Shown one piece after another: positions 1-10,628 of a DNA stretch of 64,000 nucleotides. The stretch's first letter is position 1. Each line of letters begins with the position of its first letter. The notes under the pieces were generated by a model. That model saw nothing but the letters and a program-made list of their open reading frames with translations. It searched no databases and was not told the DNA's origin. Source of the stretch: Panagrolaimus kolymaensis (taxonomy: Eukaryota > Nematoda > Chromadorea > Rhabditida > Panagrolaimidae); contig JAJQJQ010000009.1 in assembly GCA_028622995.1 (NCBI GenBank), forward strand, positions 5,952,001 to 6,016,000, in the 5' to 3' direction. The position numbers were made by a program, and so were the translations under genes.

Positions 1-303
1 CATAAATTTAACAAAAACATCGCTCTTTCGATGATCAAAATTGTATTCCAAGCCTTTTCCCGATTTATGTTCAAAATGAAGCTGAGCGGCTATGCTGGTC
101 CAAAACGCATCTGGATTGGAAATGGATTCATCATAAAGTTGACGATAATGACATGGACCAGGAAATTCTGCATTAAAAGCAAGACTGTCATTTGTCGTGG
201 TATCCAATATACGTTGAAGTTGAGCTCCACCAAGAATGGAAGCACTTGAATGAATATTGGCTCCACGACTAAATGTTGGCAGAATTCTAAGAGTTTTAAG
301 CAT
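1..303 (-). CDS. Acetyl-CoA synthetase, N-terminal exon (partial)
   Basis: This is a minus-strand first exon of 101 codons that starts at 303 and runs off the window at position 1. The translation carries the N-terminal motif of acetyl-CoA synthetases: a YRQLYDESISNPDAFW segment followed by LEYNFDHRKSDVFVKFM. This matches the ACS N-terminal domain that caps the AMP-binding domain. The AMP-binding and catalytic parts lie outside the window. The first 25 or so residues are rich in Arg and Ser and lack acidic residues, which resembles a mitochondrial targeting peptide, so an ACSS1-like mitochondrial enzyme is possible. The enzyme makes acetyl-CoA from acetate, CoA and ATP. The family assignment rests on this short region only. 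Confidence 0.72.
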   Translation of the reverse strand, partial: MLKTLRILPTFSRGANIHSSASILGGAQLQRILDTTTNDSLAFNAEFPGPCHYRQLYDESISNPDAFWTSIAAQLHFEHKSGKGLEYNFDHRKSDVFVKFM

Positions 304-810
304 ATTTTTTATTAATTTATTTGAGAACTAATTTTTGTGAATTATTATTTCGGACAGCTCTTTATATACTTTTTTCATTTTGTGGTAAAAGTTTAAAATG
401 CAAATGTATTTGAATCAAAGAACGCATAGAGAACAAACAAAAGCAAGTAAATAAGAGACTTGCCAGCTGATGGAAAAAACACACTCAAAAATTGATCAAT
501 GTGATCAATGGTGATCGCAGATAATTCATTTTTTAGTACTTTAAAAGTAAATGAAAAATAATATGGTAATCTATGGAGCTACTTTGATATGATCAAAAAT
601 ATTATTATTTTTTTCTAATACTTTGTTTTTTAAAATTGTTACTGTATCATCGCAAAAAAAGGAGCTTCTTTAAATTGATTTTTTGTTTATCAAAATAAAA
701 TTTTTACGCTTATCGCCAATTATTTTGCTATCATTCACTCAAATCGATTAGTAGCCAATGCAAAACCATGTTAATTGTATTAATTGCTCATAAAAAAAGG
801 TTGCGCTTTA
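304..810. other. Intergenic region between two divergent genes
   Basis: AT-rich DNA between the acetyl-CoA synthetase start (minus) and the dehydrogenase start (plus). It must hold both promoters. A short direct repeat, TGATCAATG / TGATCAATGG, lies near 490-515. I see no coding pattern. Confidence 0.6.
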
Positions 811-1930
811 ATGATGAAAAAATTTGAAGGAAAAGTTGCTATTATTACTGGTAATAATAATATTATTACATTAATTATTTTCTTTTAAAATTTGAATATT
901 TTTTAAGGTTCAAGCAATGGTATTGGTCGAGCATGTGCTATTGCATTTGCATCCGAAGGCGCTAAAGTTGTAATTCATTCAAGAATAGAAGATTTGGCGG
1001 ATTTGGAGGCAAATAATATTACTTCAAAATTTTATTTCAGTTTTTTTATTATTTAATTCTAAGGATTTAGGAAACAAAAAGAATATTGATCTCATCGGCA
1101 GGCGTAACACCAGAAAACTTTCATTCAATCACAGGTTATATAGAAGACGAAAAAACTCTAGAAAAATTAGTGGAAGAAACCATCGATAAATTTGGAAAAA
1201 TTGATATTTTGGTAATAAAAAAAAAGAAAAATTTATGCTGCGTTAAACATTGAAAATTTGTAGGTTAATAATGCCGGAGTTACAAAAAAGATGCAAACAT
1301 CTTCGACAATGGCTATTGAAAATTATGATTTTGTTATGGGAATTAATTTAAGAGCGTAAGATTCTTTCTCACTTTTTATTATTTTAGAATAAAATTTTTG
1401 TTTTAGTCCATTACAATTAACAAACCTTGCTTTACCATATTTAAAAGAAACTAAAGGTTGCATTATTAATATTAGCAGCTTGGGAGCTATTCGACCTATG
1501 GTTATTAGTCAGTTACATTATTCAATATCTAAAGCTGGTCTTGATGCATTTATGAGAGGATGTACAGATGAATTTGGCAAATATGGAATTAGAATTAATA
1601 ATGTTTGGTAAAAATTTAAAATTGGTTGTGATTTTTATTTTTTTTATTTTCAGCTTTGGAGCAATTAAAACTGGTATGTTCACAAATTCAACACAATTTG
1701 ATATGGATTCGGTAATATCTAATAATAATAAAAAAATGTTTTAAATTTTTTGATTTTAGTTTGAAAAAGTGATAAATAAAAAAATTCCTCTTCAAAGAAT
1801 GGGAACTTCTGAAGAAGCTGCAAAAATTATTGCATTTTTGGCATCTGATGATGCTGCTTATGTTACTGGAGCAAATTGGATCGTTGATGGAGGAATGAAT
1901 TCACATTGTCCTTCAAATGAGGAACAATAA
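811..1930 (+). CDS. Short-chain dehydrogenase/reductase (classical SDR)
   Basis: Seven exons (811-850, 908-1008, 1071-1211, 1264-1355, 1407-1607, 1654-1711, 1760-1930) encode 267 residues, the usual length of a classical SDR. In order, the sequence shows the dinucleotide-binding motif TGSSNGIG, the structural NNAG, the catalytic Ser in INISSLG, the YSISK active-site Tyr/Lys, and the C-terminal [11 protein letters not shown]. It is therefore predicted to be a soluble NAD(P)-dependent oxidoreductase; the substrate cannot be read from sequence. The second intron appears to use a GC donor (GAG|gcaaat), because only this junction keeps the conserved LEETK frame. ATG at 811 is followed at once by a second ATG, and either could be used. 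A paralogue lies at 31805-32810. Confidence 0.9.
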
Positions 1931-2107
1931 TAGAAACTATCAGCTGCTTTATTCCGCCTTTTTTATAATAAAGTATCTTAACACGAACAATTTTTTGCTA
2001 TATTTTTGTTTGACCCTTTACTAACGGGGATTCAAATTTTGTATCTTTTTTATTATATCTCTCTCTATTTATGAATAAGGAATGATTGAATTTATGTCAT
2101 GCCATCT

Positions 2108-2290
2108 TTAACGGATATGGATTTTAAAGAAATGCCTCTGTTTTACTAGATCATTAGCAACATCACAAAAATATGCTTTTTTGTTGTCCAATTCCCGTTT
2201 TTTATATTCTTTAAAAATTAACTGTTTTGCTTTGATTGAACAATGTTTGGTAGCCTCAATAAGCCTTCTTGACCGTGTTTTAATAAACAT
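2108..2290 (-). CDS. Small hypothetical ORF (60 residues)
   Basis: A single open frame of 60 residues lies on the minus strand, convergent with the dehydrogenase and divergent from the MRG gene. It is Lys/Arg-rich and ends in FFKIHIR. Two cysteines sit where one Cys of each CX9C pair would fall in twin-CX9C mitochondrial assembly factors (NDUFAF8-like), but the partner positions are Lys and Arg, so this resemblance is weak. No signal peptide or membrane segment is seen. It may be a real microprotein or chance. Confidence 0.25.
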   Translation of the reverse strand: MFIKTRSRRLIEATKHCSIKAKQLIFKEYKKRELDNKKAYFCDVANDLVKQRHFFKIHIR

Positions 2291-2411
2291 TTTATAACAC
2301 TTGATTTTAAGTATTAAATCCCCTTTTAATCGCTACGATTTGCTTGATAAAAATATTTATTTGCTCTATTTTCTTTCTCTTATTTTTTAAAGTTTTTAGT
2401 TATATCCTAAA

Positions 2412-3617
2412 ATGGCTTCTTCTTCAATTGATACTCCTCACAAATTAAACAGCATGGTACTTTGTCGCCATACAGATAATTTATATTATGAAGCCAAAAT
2501 TTTTAAAGTATTTCAAAACAAAAAAGGCGAAACAACTTATAAAATTCATTATATGGTAAATATTTATAAATATTTTTAATTTTGAAGAAGTGTAATACAT
2601 TGAAATATTTAGGGCTGGAATCGTCGACATGATGAAAATATTACCCATTTAGACTCCCTTGCTCGTTTCTTAGATCACAATCCAGAAAATATTGAAGCTA
2701 TTAGGGTTTGAATGTTGGTCAAGAGGTACTTTATTAAAGGCAGATTTTCAGATTCAAAAAGAAAATGCACTTGCAAAACAAAAAATTTTGACTAAAGGAT
2801 CAAGGAAAAGTGGTGCTAATGTTTCTGAAACAGATTGTAAATTTTTTTATTGCTTTGAATTTAAAAAATCTTGAATTTTAGTGGAACCTCAAAGTAAACA
2901 AATTAAAAAAGAATCTGAATGTGAAGAGGATACAGGTGCTTTTGATAGGAAAAAATATGTTTTTCCATCAAAAGTTGCTTCAATGCTTCGTGATTATAAT
3001 CGCACCCTTTCTTTGCCACCTAAAACAACGGTGGATAAAATTATGGAACAAGTAGGCGTCCACAAGATTAATTAAATAAAATAAAGAATTAGTGCGCTTC
3101 AGTATAAAAAGCATCATCGTGGAGGCTATGATATGACACTTTATGAACATTATCCAAACCGAGTGGAATATATAAACAATAACTGCGAATATTTAAAACA
3201 TGATTTTAACCGAAATTTTCTTTATTTTGTGACCAGAGATGAATTACCACAATTTTATGAAATTTTCAAGAAAAAGCGTGTTACTCTTAGAGCAAAAGAG
3301 CTTACATTAAAAGAATTTAAAGATAGTTATAATGATTACAATGAAGACTTACATCTTGAACCAGGTAAGCATCGAAAATAAACAGAGACTAAAAAATTTA
3401 AAATTCCATTAAAATCTCGAAAACCCCATTAAATAATTTTATTTTATTTTCAGGTTTCAACTTTTGCGACACTGTTGGACTCATTCACTTTGCCCGATTC
3501 CTTAAAAAGTTTTGTGATTCTGTTGCCACTCATCCAAGTTTATTCGAACAAGAAGCCCTTCCACTTTTTATTGATGTTCTTAAATTTTCTGAACAATATA
3601 CCTCTGAATATTTATAA
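2412..3617 (+). CDS. mrg-1: MRG15/MRG-1-like chromodomain protein
   Basis: Six exons (2412-2555, 2613-2705, 2752-2836, 2882-3051, 3103-3364, 3454-3617) encode 305 residues, close to MRG15. The N-terminus is a chromo barrel (residues about 10-75) with YKIHYMGWNRRHDENI and a conserved WN core. A basic linker of about 50 residues follows. The rest is an MRG domain, including FPSKVASMLRDYN, LPPKTTVDKIM and the C-terminal DTVGLIHFARFLKKF. Known family members bind methylated H3K36 and belong to NuA4-type acetyltransferase or Sin3/HDAC complexes; C. elegans mrg-1 is needed in the germ line. Nuclear location is inferred. The intron between exons 2 and 3 is 46 bp with a weak gtttga donor, and the exon 4/5 junction (EQ|YKKHH) is the least certain. 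Confidence 0.88.
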
Positions 3618-5317
3618 CGGGTAAAAACCTTATTTATTAACATTTAACAAATCTTAACATCTCATTTATATCTCATCGTAATAATGCTTTAAAACTATAA
3701 ATTGTTTTTGGATGATTTATTCTTTAATTTGTTTTAAATAAACAAAAATTTAAGCCTTAAAGACATTTTCTATTTAGACTTACATTGATATAAAAAAAGG
3801 ACAAATTTGTTGTTAAACCTTTATTGATAACAAAAACAAAAAATTAATAATAGTTATGCAAATCTAAATTCGACAGCTCTGAAGGCCATCCATCTTTATT
3901 TTTCGACCCATTCACATATAAAAAAGAACAATTTTCTGAATCCTAAAAAAACGATTTTATTATCTATGAAGAAATATTATATTACCTTACCACCTCGGCG
4001 ACAAAAAAAGTTGCCTGATTAAAGGCCTTCCATGTTTTTTTTCAAACCCATTCAAATATAAAGACGACCATAAATTTGGCACCCATTCAGAAATAAAGAA
4101 AAATATTTTTTGAAGTTCTAAAAAATAATGATAAACATCACAAGCAAAAAAATTATTAAAAATTAATCATCGGCGGGTAACACGAAACATTGTTTTTACT
4201 AAGGTCACATTTTTTTTTAAACCGAGTAGAAATACAGAGAAATGTTCTTTGAATTTCAACCACGAATAATGAAAAACACTTGTTGATTTCTAAAACACAA
4301 TTACATCAAATTTGGGTGTATTAAAAAAGGTACGTGAGAAATTTTGCAAATACAAAAAATAAGAAAGAAGGAAAACTATCTGCAACTGTCATTTAAAAAA
4401 GATCAAAGAATGGTTTTGTTTTAACGTAACAGGTTCGGTTAATTTGCACTTCCGTTCTCAAAGTTTCATTCATTAGAAATGACCACAAACATTTGAAAGT
4501 TTTCCATGAATTCCACTGCGATTATACTCATGACTTTTGATTTTAAGTGTTTTATTTTCATTTTTTAAAGGCTTCAAAAAATTAAGAAAAATATAATTCT
4601 TTTTTCTCAGATCAAAATTAAAAAACAAAATTAATTACCTCCATTTCATCTTTTGTATTTTAATTTTATAATTTTTAATCATACGTTTTTTTTTATTACA
4701 ATTTACTTCATCATGCTGATTTAATCTTTAATACTGATAAAATTTTATCAAAAAAATTTGACCTCTAAATTCCCGCCTTAAAACACTTATCTATGAAGTT
4801 ATTTCTCGATAACGAGCTAGTTGTTGTTTAAATAGTAGTTTATTTTAACCGCAGATATATATTTTTGTTGTTATTTTTACTTTTCTTGATCAAAATACTT
4901 TTCGAGTTTTTCCTTCATAGCTGTAAAGAAATATCGTAAATAATTTCCTCTTCTCCAAGTGTTATGTTTTCTTTTGACGCATATGACTTTTTCTTCTTCT
5001 TCTTGAAGCTGCTATATATTGTTTAATGATTGCATTAATTAGTTTGCTCTTTTTTTCTCTTTATTTCATTTCTATTATTCACGAGTTTTAGAAAAAAAAA
5101 ATAGAATAGAAGCAATATTTTTCACCTTTGGCTCCTTCTTTTTGTTATTTGTTATTATTTATTTGACTGGTTTTGACTCCTCGAGAATAAAACCTCCGCC
5201 TTTTAACACATTTTTTAACTACCTTTATTATCACATTTTTGATATTATTATCGTTTTTTTGAAGATTGTGAATTCAGTCAGTCAGTAAGTCAGCTGAGAC
5301 CCACCTACTCGAAAAAG
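3618..5317. other. Gene-poor intergenic region
   Basis: 1.7 kb of AT-rich DNA between the MRG gene and the peptide transporter. It contains the degenerate repeat/decayed-gene region at about 3844-4305, described separately. Past about 4310 I see only short scattered open frames and homopolymer tracts. The last few hundred bases should hold the transporter promoter. Confidence 0.55.
3844..4305 (-). pseudogene. Degenerate repeated exons, probable decayed gene
   Basis: Read on the minus strand, this stretch has three to four degenerate copies of one short motif. The clearest two encode SLYLNGFEKKHGRP (plus-strand 4021-4061) and FLYVNGSKNKDGWP (3881-3921), about 140 bp apart. Weaker copies lie at 4078-4104 and 4201-4241. 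The two best copies can be joined by a plausible intron (donor gtaagg, acceptor TTTTTTTAG) into a continuous frame ending at a TAA at 3844-3846. No start, signal peptide or known domain could be found upstream. I do not recognise the family. It could be a decayed repeat gene or an unusual live gene with more exons upstream. Confidence 0.35.
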
Positions 5318-8300
5318 ATGGTAGAAAAAAAGGATGTTATGGATGATAATTGGTTTGACAAAGGTAAAAAGAATTTCACGCATGAATAAATAATTTTTGA
5401 AGTTTTTCGCACTTTTTTATAAATAAATTTTATTATTTAAAAAAAATCAAAAGCAAAATTATTGATTTTTTAGATGGTCTGCGAAAACGAGGCTCTTCTG
5501 TTCCCACGGAAGAAGATCCGGAGCCCACGGTCTGTGACCATTTTATTTTTAGCCTTTCTAACGTTTTTGGTTTAGACATTTGGTGAAATTGTCAAAAAAT
5601 GGCCCAAATCCACATTTTGCATTATTAGTAATGAATTCTGTGAAAGATTTTCATATTATGGAATGAGAAGTAAATAATTTTCCTTTCTTTAACTAATTTT
5701 TTAAGTTTAAATTTTAGCTGTTTTGACATTATATTTAATAAACATTCTCAAATTCAGTGATGATAATGCGACCATTATGTTTCATTCTTTTACAGTATTG
5801 GCATACACCTCTCCAATATTAGGTTCAATTCTTGCTGATGGATACATTGGAAAATTTTGGTAACTGAAAACTAAATATTTGTCAAAAAGGTTATTATAAA
5901 AATTTTAGGACGATATTTTTTGTTTCATTAGTTTATGCTGCGGGTCAAATTATTCTTGCGGTGGCATCAACCTTCAATAAAAACAGTTTCATGCATCCGT
6001 TAGTTTTTTATTCTGAAAATTCTAATAAAAAATTTTGTATTATTTTATTTTTTCAGATGGTTTGATTTTCTTGGGCTTTTTATTATTGCAATGGGAACCG
6101 GAGGCATAAAACCTTGTGTTTCTGCGTTTGGTGGAGATCAATTCAAACAAAATTATGTTAAAATGATTGCAATGTATTTCTCAATTTTTTATTTTATGAT
6201 TAATGCAGGCTCAACAATTTCCACTTTTCTTACTCCTGAATTTCGAGGTTGGTTGCAAAACAAAAACTTTAACAAAAAATTTAAATTAAAAATCTTTATT
6301 TATTTTAAAAACACCTATGTGCAATAGAAATCTTTACATGTTTCTCTCTTTTTTAAAATATAACTGGAATGATGCATTGCTCAAATTTGCAGTATTTACA
6401 GATAATAGAAATATGATGAGGCAAGATAGCTAATAAATTTTTTAATGACGTTTCGAAAATGGAATTCTTCCTAAATGATTTCTTAAACTATAAAGCGAGC
6501 GACGATTACGGTAGCCATTATAATCGTAATAATCGCTATCTCTGGGTCCATTGGGTGAATAATCATAGTCGGGGGAATTATCAAACGAATTTTTTGTCGG
6601 AGGGGCTTGTTGCATATTATTACATCCTGCTGGTCCACATCGGTTATTATTGCTATTTTGACAAGCTGGAGGGCATCGGCACACTGGAGCTGGACAATCA
6701 CAAGAAGCACATGGGTTTCCATATGGCATACGTGGAGGATATCCCATATTACCATTTATATGAATACTTATTGGACTTGGAAGAAGTGGAGGTCGAATGC
6801 ATCCACAACCTTTTGGGGTGCAACCACAACGTGGCGGTGGAGGAGGAGGCGGGGGAGGGATATTACAACTTGGTTGACATGGACAAGCTGCAGGAGTTGG
6901 GCGCTCTTGTGGTTGTTGAGGGCATGGACATGCAGGAGGTTGAGGTGGTTGGGCATATCTGCATGCAGGTGGAGGAGGAATACAACCATTATTATTGCAA
7001 ATTGGAGCACATACGGGATTTCCACAAGGTGGAGTAGGTGCAGGTGGTGGCGGTGGAGGAGGTGGTGGTGGCTGACATCGAGGTGAACAGCAAGGTCGGA
7101 ATCGAATTGTGCATTGAAATCCACACCCACATCCATATCCTCCACATCGAGGGCCAAAACATGGCGGTGATTGGGAAGGTTGTTGCATCTGTTCACATTC
7201 AAATCCTCTGCAACTACGTTTATTTCTGGGACCAATAGTTTCATTTTTAGCAACATCTGGCTCCGTTACATTTGCAGAAACAGTAACCGTTGTTGTTTCA
7301 TTGTTTATTATTGTTATTGTTGAAGCATCAATAATATTTGAGGATGTAGTTTCAGCTGTAACAAAAGAAGTTGTAGTTTCCATAGGTTCATAAGTTACAG
7401 GCGAAATAGGAACAGTACTAATTTCAATTTGAACAAACGGAATTTCTTGCTCCACACTAGTTTTTGAAGAATCAACTGTGTCAGTAGCTATAGAATTAGG
7501 AACTCTAGCTAAACCAAGTGGGGTGGCCTAAAAAAATTTTGTAAAAATCAAAATTAAAGCTTTAAAAAAATATGAAAAAAAACAACAAACCATTGAACAA
7601 TGCAAAATAAAAAAACATCCAAAAATGCAAAGTTTTATACTAAATTGCATTCTTGATGTTGGTGTGTGTTATTTTCTCACTAAAATAACACAATGGATAA
7701 ATTAATGATTTTGAGCAAGAATGAAATTTAGCTTCTTTATATAAAACTTTTATTATAAAATATCCTTGGGCGGTCATCGATCATGTATTGTATCATGGCT
7801 AGTTTTCGTTTTTTTTCCTTTCTCTCGCGTCTACCTCTATTGCTCCCAAATAACAATGACATATACCAATAGAAAGCTAAAAATTGTTCTTTTCTCTAAT
7901 TGTGTCATTTTTTTTATTTTAATTCAAGAAAAGGACAATTTGTTTTTCCTTGTTTCTGATCGCTTTCTTGCTTTTTTGATTTTGCGCTATTAATGTCAAT
8001 ACAATCTTTTTTTTGTCGTCGAAAAGCTTGCTTCTTGTTGGATGATGGTCATTGTTTTTTTCGAGAAGAAATGAAAACAAAAAAAGCGTTGATTCGCAAA
8101 GAAAAAAAAGTTTCAAAAAGTTATAATACATACATATTTTTAGCACTTCCATGTTTGGGTCAAGACAGCTGCTTCCCATTAGCATTTGGAATCCCCGCAT
8201 TACTAATGATAATAGCCACAGGTTTAACGAAAATTTTTTAAAAACTAATATGCAAAGAAGAATATTTTTTTTAGTTTTGTTTATGCTTGGAAGTTTTTCA

Positions 8301-10466
8301 TACAAAAAAATTCCACCAAAAGAAAATATAATTTTTCGAGTTGTTGGAACAATCAAAACTGCAGCAATAAATAAGTTTCGTTCTGGAGCACCCGAAAGAT
8401 CACATTGGTTAGAGCATTTTTTGGATCGACATGATTGCAATTTGGATGAAAAATGCATGGAACTTAAAACCAAATCAGCTTATCCAACAAAAAAATGCTC
8501 AGAGGTTTTGAAATTTTTTTAAACCGAAAATAAACGAAAAAAATAGTTTTTAGGCAAACTTTGTTGAAGATGTTAAATCTCTTATTCGAGTTATGATCAT
8601 GATGCTGCCAGTTCCCTTCTTCTGGGCATTATACGATCAACAAGGTTCTCGATGGGTTATTCAAGCTATTGCAATGGATGGTCAAATAACCCAAGGTTTT
8701 GCTTTACTTCCCGATCAAATGTCAACATTAAATGCAATTTTAATTATGGCGTTTATTCCAATTTTTCAATTTATTATTTATCCTTGCGTTGAAAAATTTG
8801 GAATTCACACTTATCCTTTAAGACGAATGATTATTGGAGGATTTTTAGCTGCTATGGCTTTTGTTGTTTCTGGTTTAGTTCAAGTTGGAGTTAATGTAAG
8901 CTTTACTTTGTATATTTATAAAGTTTTAAAATTAAATAATTTAGAAAACAATTCCCGATATTCCTGGTGATACTACTGCATTTTTATCTTTAATTAATTC
9001 ATATGGCACTAATTGTAGCGTGACTTTCGATATTTCTGGCAACAATCCAGTGACACTTTTCCAAAATACAGTAAACTTTAAAATTAATTGCCGGTTAATT
9101 TAAAAATGAAATCTTTGTAGTCATTGATCGACGATAAAGTTGAAAAAATCCATCAAATTTTGCGATTACATTCAAACACTTATGAAGTTCAAATTTCATA
9201 TGCTGGTGACTGTTTAGGAAGAATAAATCCTGTTTCAGTCACTGCAGATCTCAAAGGTAAAAAACTCTTTTACTTACTTTTTTTTAAAACTTTGTAGTTT
9301 AGGAGGAAAATCATATTATCTCGCTGCAACACCTCAAGGCATATTTTATGATGATACCAAATGGGATAAACCCACTGAAGGACAAGGGGAATCTTCGGTG
9401 AAGCTAACATTTTTGACTCCATGCAACACAATTTCAAATGCAACCATTCGATCTTGGGGTTGTATAAACGATAGCAGTGACACAAGTAGTTATTATGGAA
9501 GGATAGCACTGTGTCGATATGATCCTGGAAATGTTGAACATCCTTGCAATCCTAGAGATAATAGGTTCGCTTTTTTCTAAATTTTTTATGCAAACTAAAT
9601 GTGAGTTAAATATATTTAAGTAAATATTTTTATTATGTTTGGAAAAAAGAAGGTGATGATTATAAAAGGATACCAGTAATGGATTACAATCAAGGAAGCC
9701 TCTTTCAAGCTAATGGATCTGTATATAATTTTATTGATATGAAAGCAGGAATTTATAAAGCATATTATGTTAATTATACTCTTGGTGATAGTGATCGAAC
9801 TCCAGCTAAAGATGAAATAGAAGTGGTTGAAATTCCTGGATCCTTATTTGAAATTACAGGAATGGGAGGGGTTTATTCAATAATTATAGCTAAAAATGGA
9901 GAAGTTTCTACTAATTTTGCGGATTATAATAATGTATTAAATATTCATATAATTGTTCCAAGAAACCATATGAGCATTTTATGGCAAGTACCACAATATG
10001 TTATTATCACTGCTGCAGAAATATTGTTTTCTATTACTGGATTACAATTTTGTTATTCTCAGGTAAGTCATAATCTTATTTAGAAGTGCCGCTAAATTAA
10101 TATTTTTTTAGGCTTCCCCATCCATGAAATCCGTTTTGCAAGCAGTTTGGTGCTTCACCGTAGCTTTGGGAGATTTAATCATAATTATTATTGCTGAACT
10201 CGATATGTTCCCGAATCTCGTAAGTTACTCATTATCACCCAAATATTGACTCTAACAAGTTTTTAAAGGCCATTGAAATGTTTGCATATGCAGCTGGAAT
10301 GATAGTTGTAATTTTTATTTTCACATTGATGAGTATCTTCTTTTACGAATATGTCGATTACACAACTAATGAAGAAGATGAAAATACGCTATTAACCAAA
10401 GATAGTCAATCCAGTCTAAGTAAAAATTATGATTCAATATCAGAAAATGTTGAAATGAGATTGTAA
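5318..10466 (+). CDS. Proton-coupled oligopeptide transporter (POT/PTR2, SLC15-like)
   Basis: Fifteen phase-consistent exons (5318-5363, 5474-5529, 5576-5669, 5718-5859, 5909-5998, 6057-6247, 8144-8221, 8275-8504, 8554-8895, 8945-9070, 9121-9256, 9303-9564, 9621-10062, 10112-10219, 10269-10466) give 846 residues. TM1 has the ExxER proton-coupling motif (NEFCERFSYYGMR). PTR2 signatures follow: SPILGSILADGYIGK, GTGGIKPCVSAFGGDQF and FYFMINAGS. A large hydrophilic domain of about 200 residues lies before the last membrane helices, as in animal PepT proteins. Expected role: uptake of di- and tripeptides with protons, as C. elegans PEPT-1 does in the gut; which PEPT paralogue this is cannot be decided. 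The 1896-bp intron at 6248-8143 holds an antisense gene. The 3' end faces the Mg transporter with a gap of only 162 bp. Confidence 0.95.
6442..7650 (-). CDS. Secreted Pro/Cys-rich protein nested in an intron
   Basis: Two exons (7650-7591 and 7527-6442) encode 381 residues, wholly inside an intron of the peptide transporter and on the opposite strand. Exon 1 encodes a signal peptide (MQFSIKLCIFGCFFILHCSM, then A). The start was chosen because this exon joins in phase 0 to the long open frame; the frame itself has only an internal GTG. Next come a Thr/Val-rich segment, a basic site NKRSCRGFECEQ that could be a furin cut, and about 170 residues dense in Pro and Cys with poly-Pro runs and CPC/GCGC clusters. 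The tail is Asn/Tyr/Arg-rich and ends in SKRH. It looks like a disulphide-crosslinked extracellular, cuticle-type structural protein. I do not recognise a named family. Confidence 0.8.
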
Positions 10467-10628
10467 ATGTATATGTATATGATGTGTAAAAAAATTTATT
10501 AATACATGGTTAAATTTAATATAAATAAGGAAAAAAATTAAGTGATAATAAAGTTATTTTTAATACTCGTTTATGAGAGAAGAAGAGCACTGATAAAACC
10601 CAAAAACATTAAAATAAAAAATGCACTT

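Noticed and set aside
6459..7238. Long plus-strand open frames opposite the Pro/Cys-rich gene
   Set aside because: They are antisense shadows of a low-complexity coding exon, with no signal peptide or splice support; the minus-strand frame has a signal-peptide exon and normal structure.
7919..8522. Long minus-strand frame over the transporter exons at 8.0-8.5 kb
   Set aside because: The plus-strand frame here encodes conserved transporter sequence (QDSCFPLAFGIPALL); the minus frame is a shadow.
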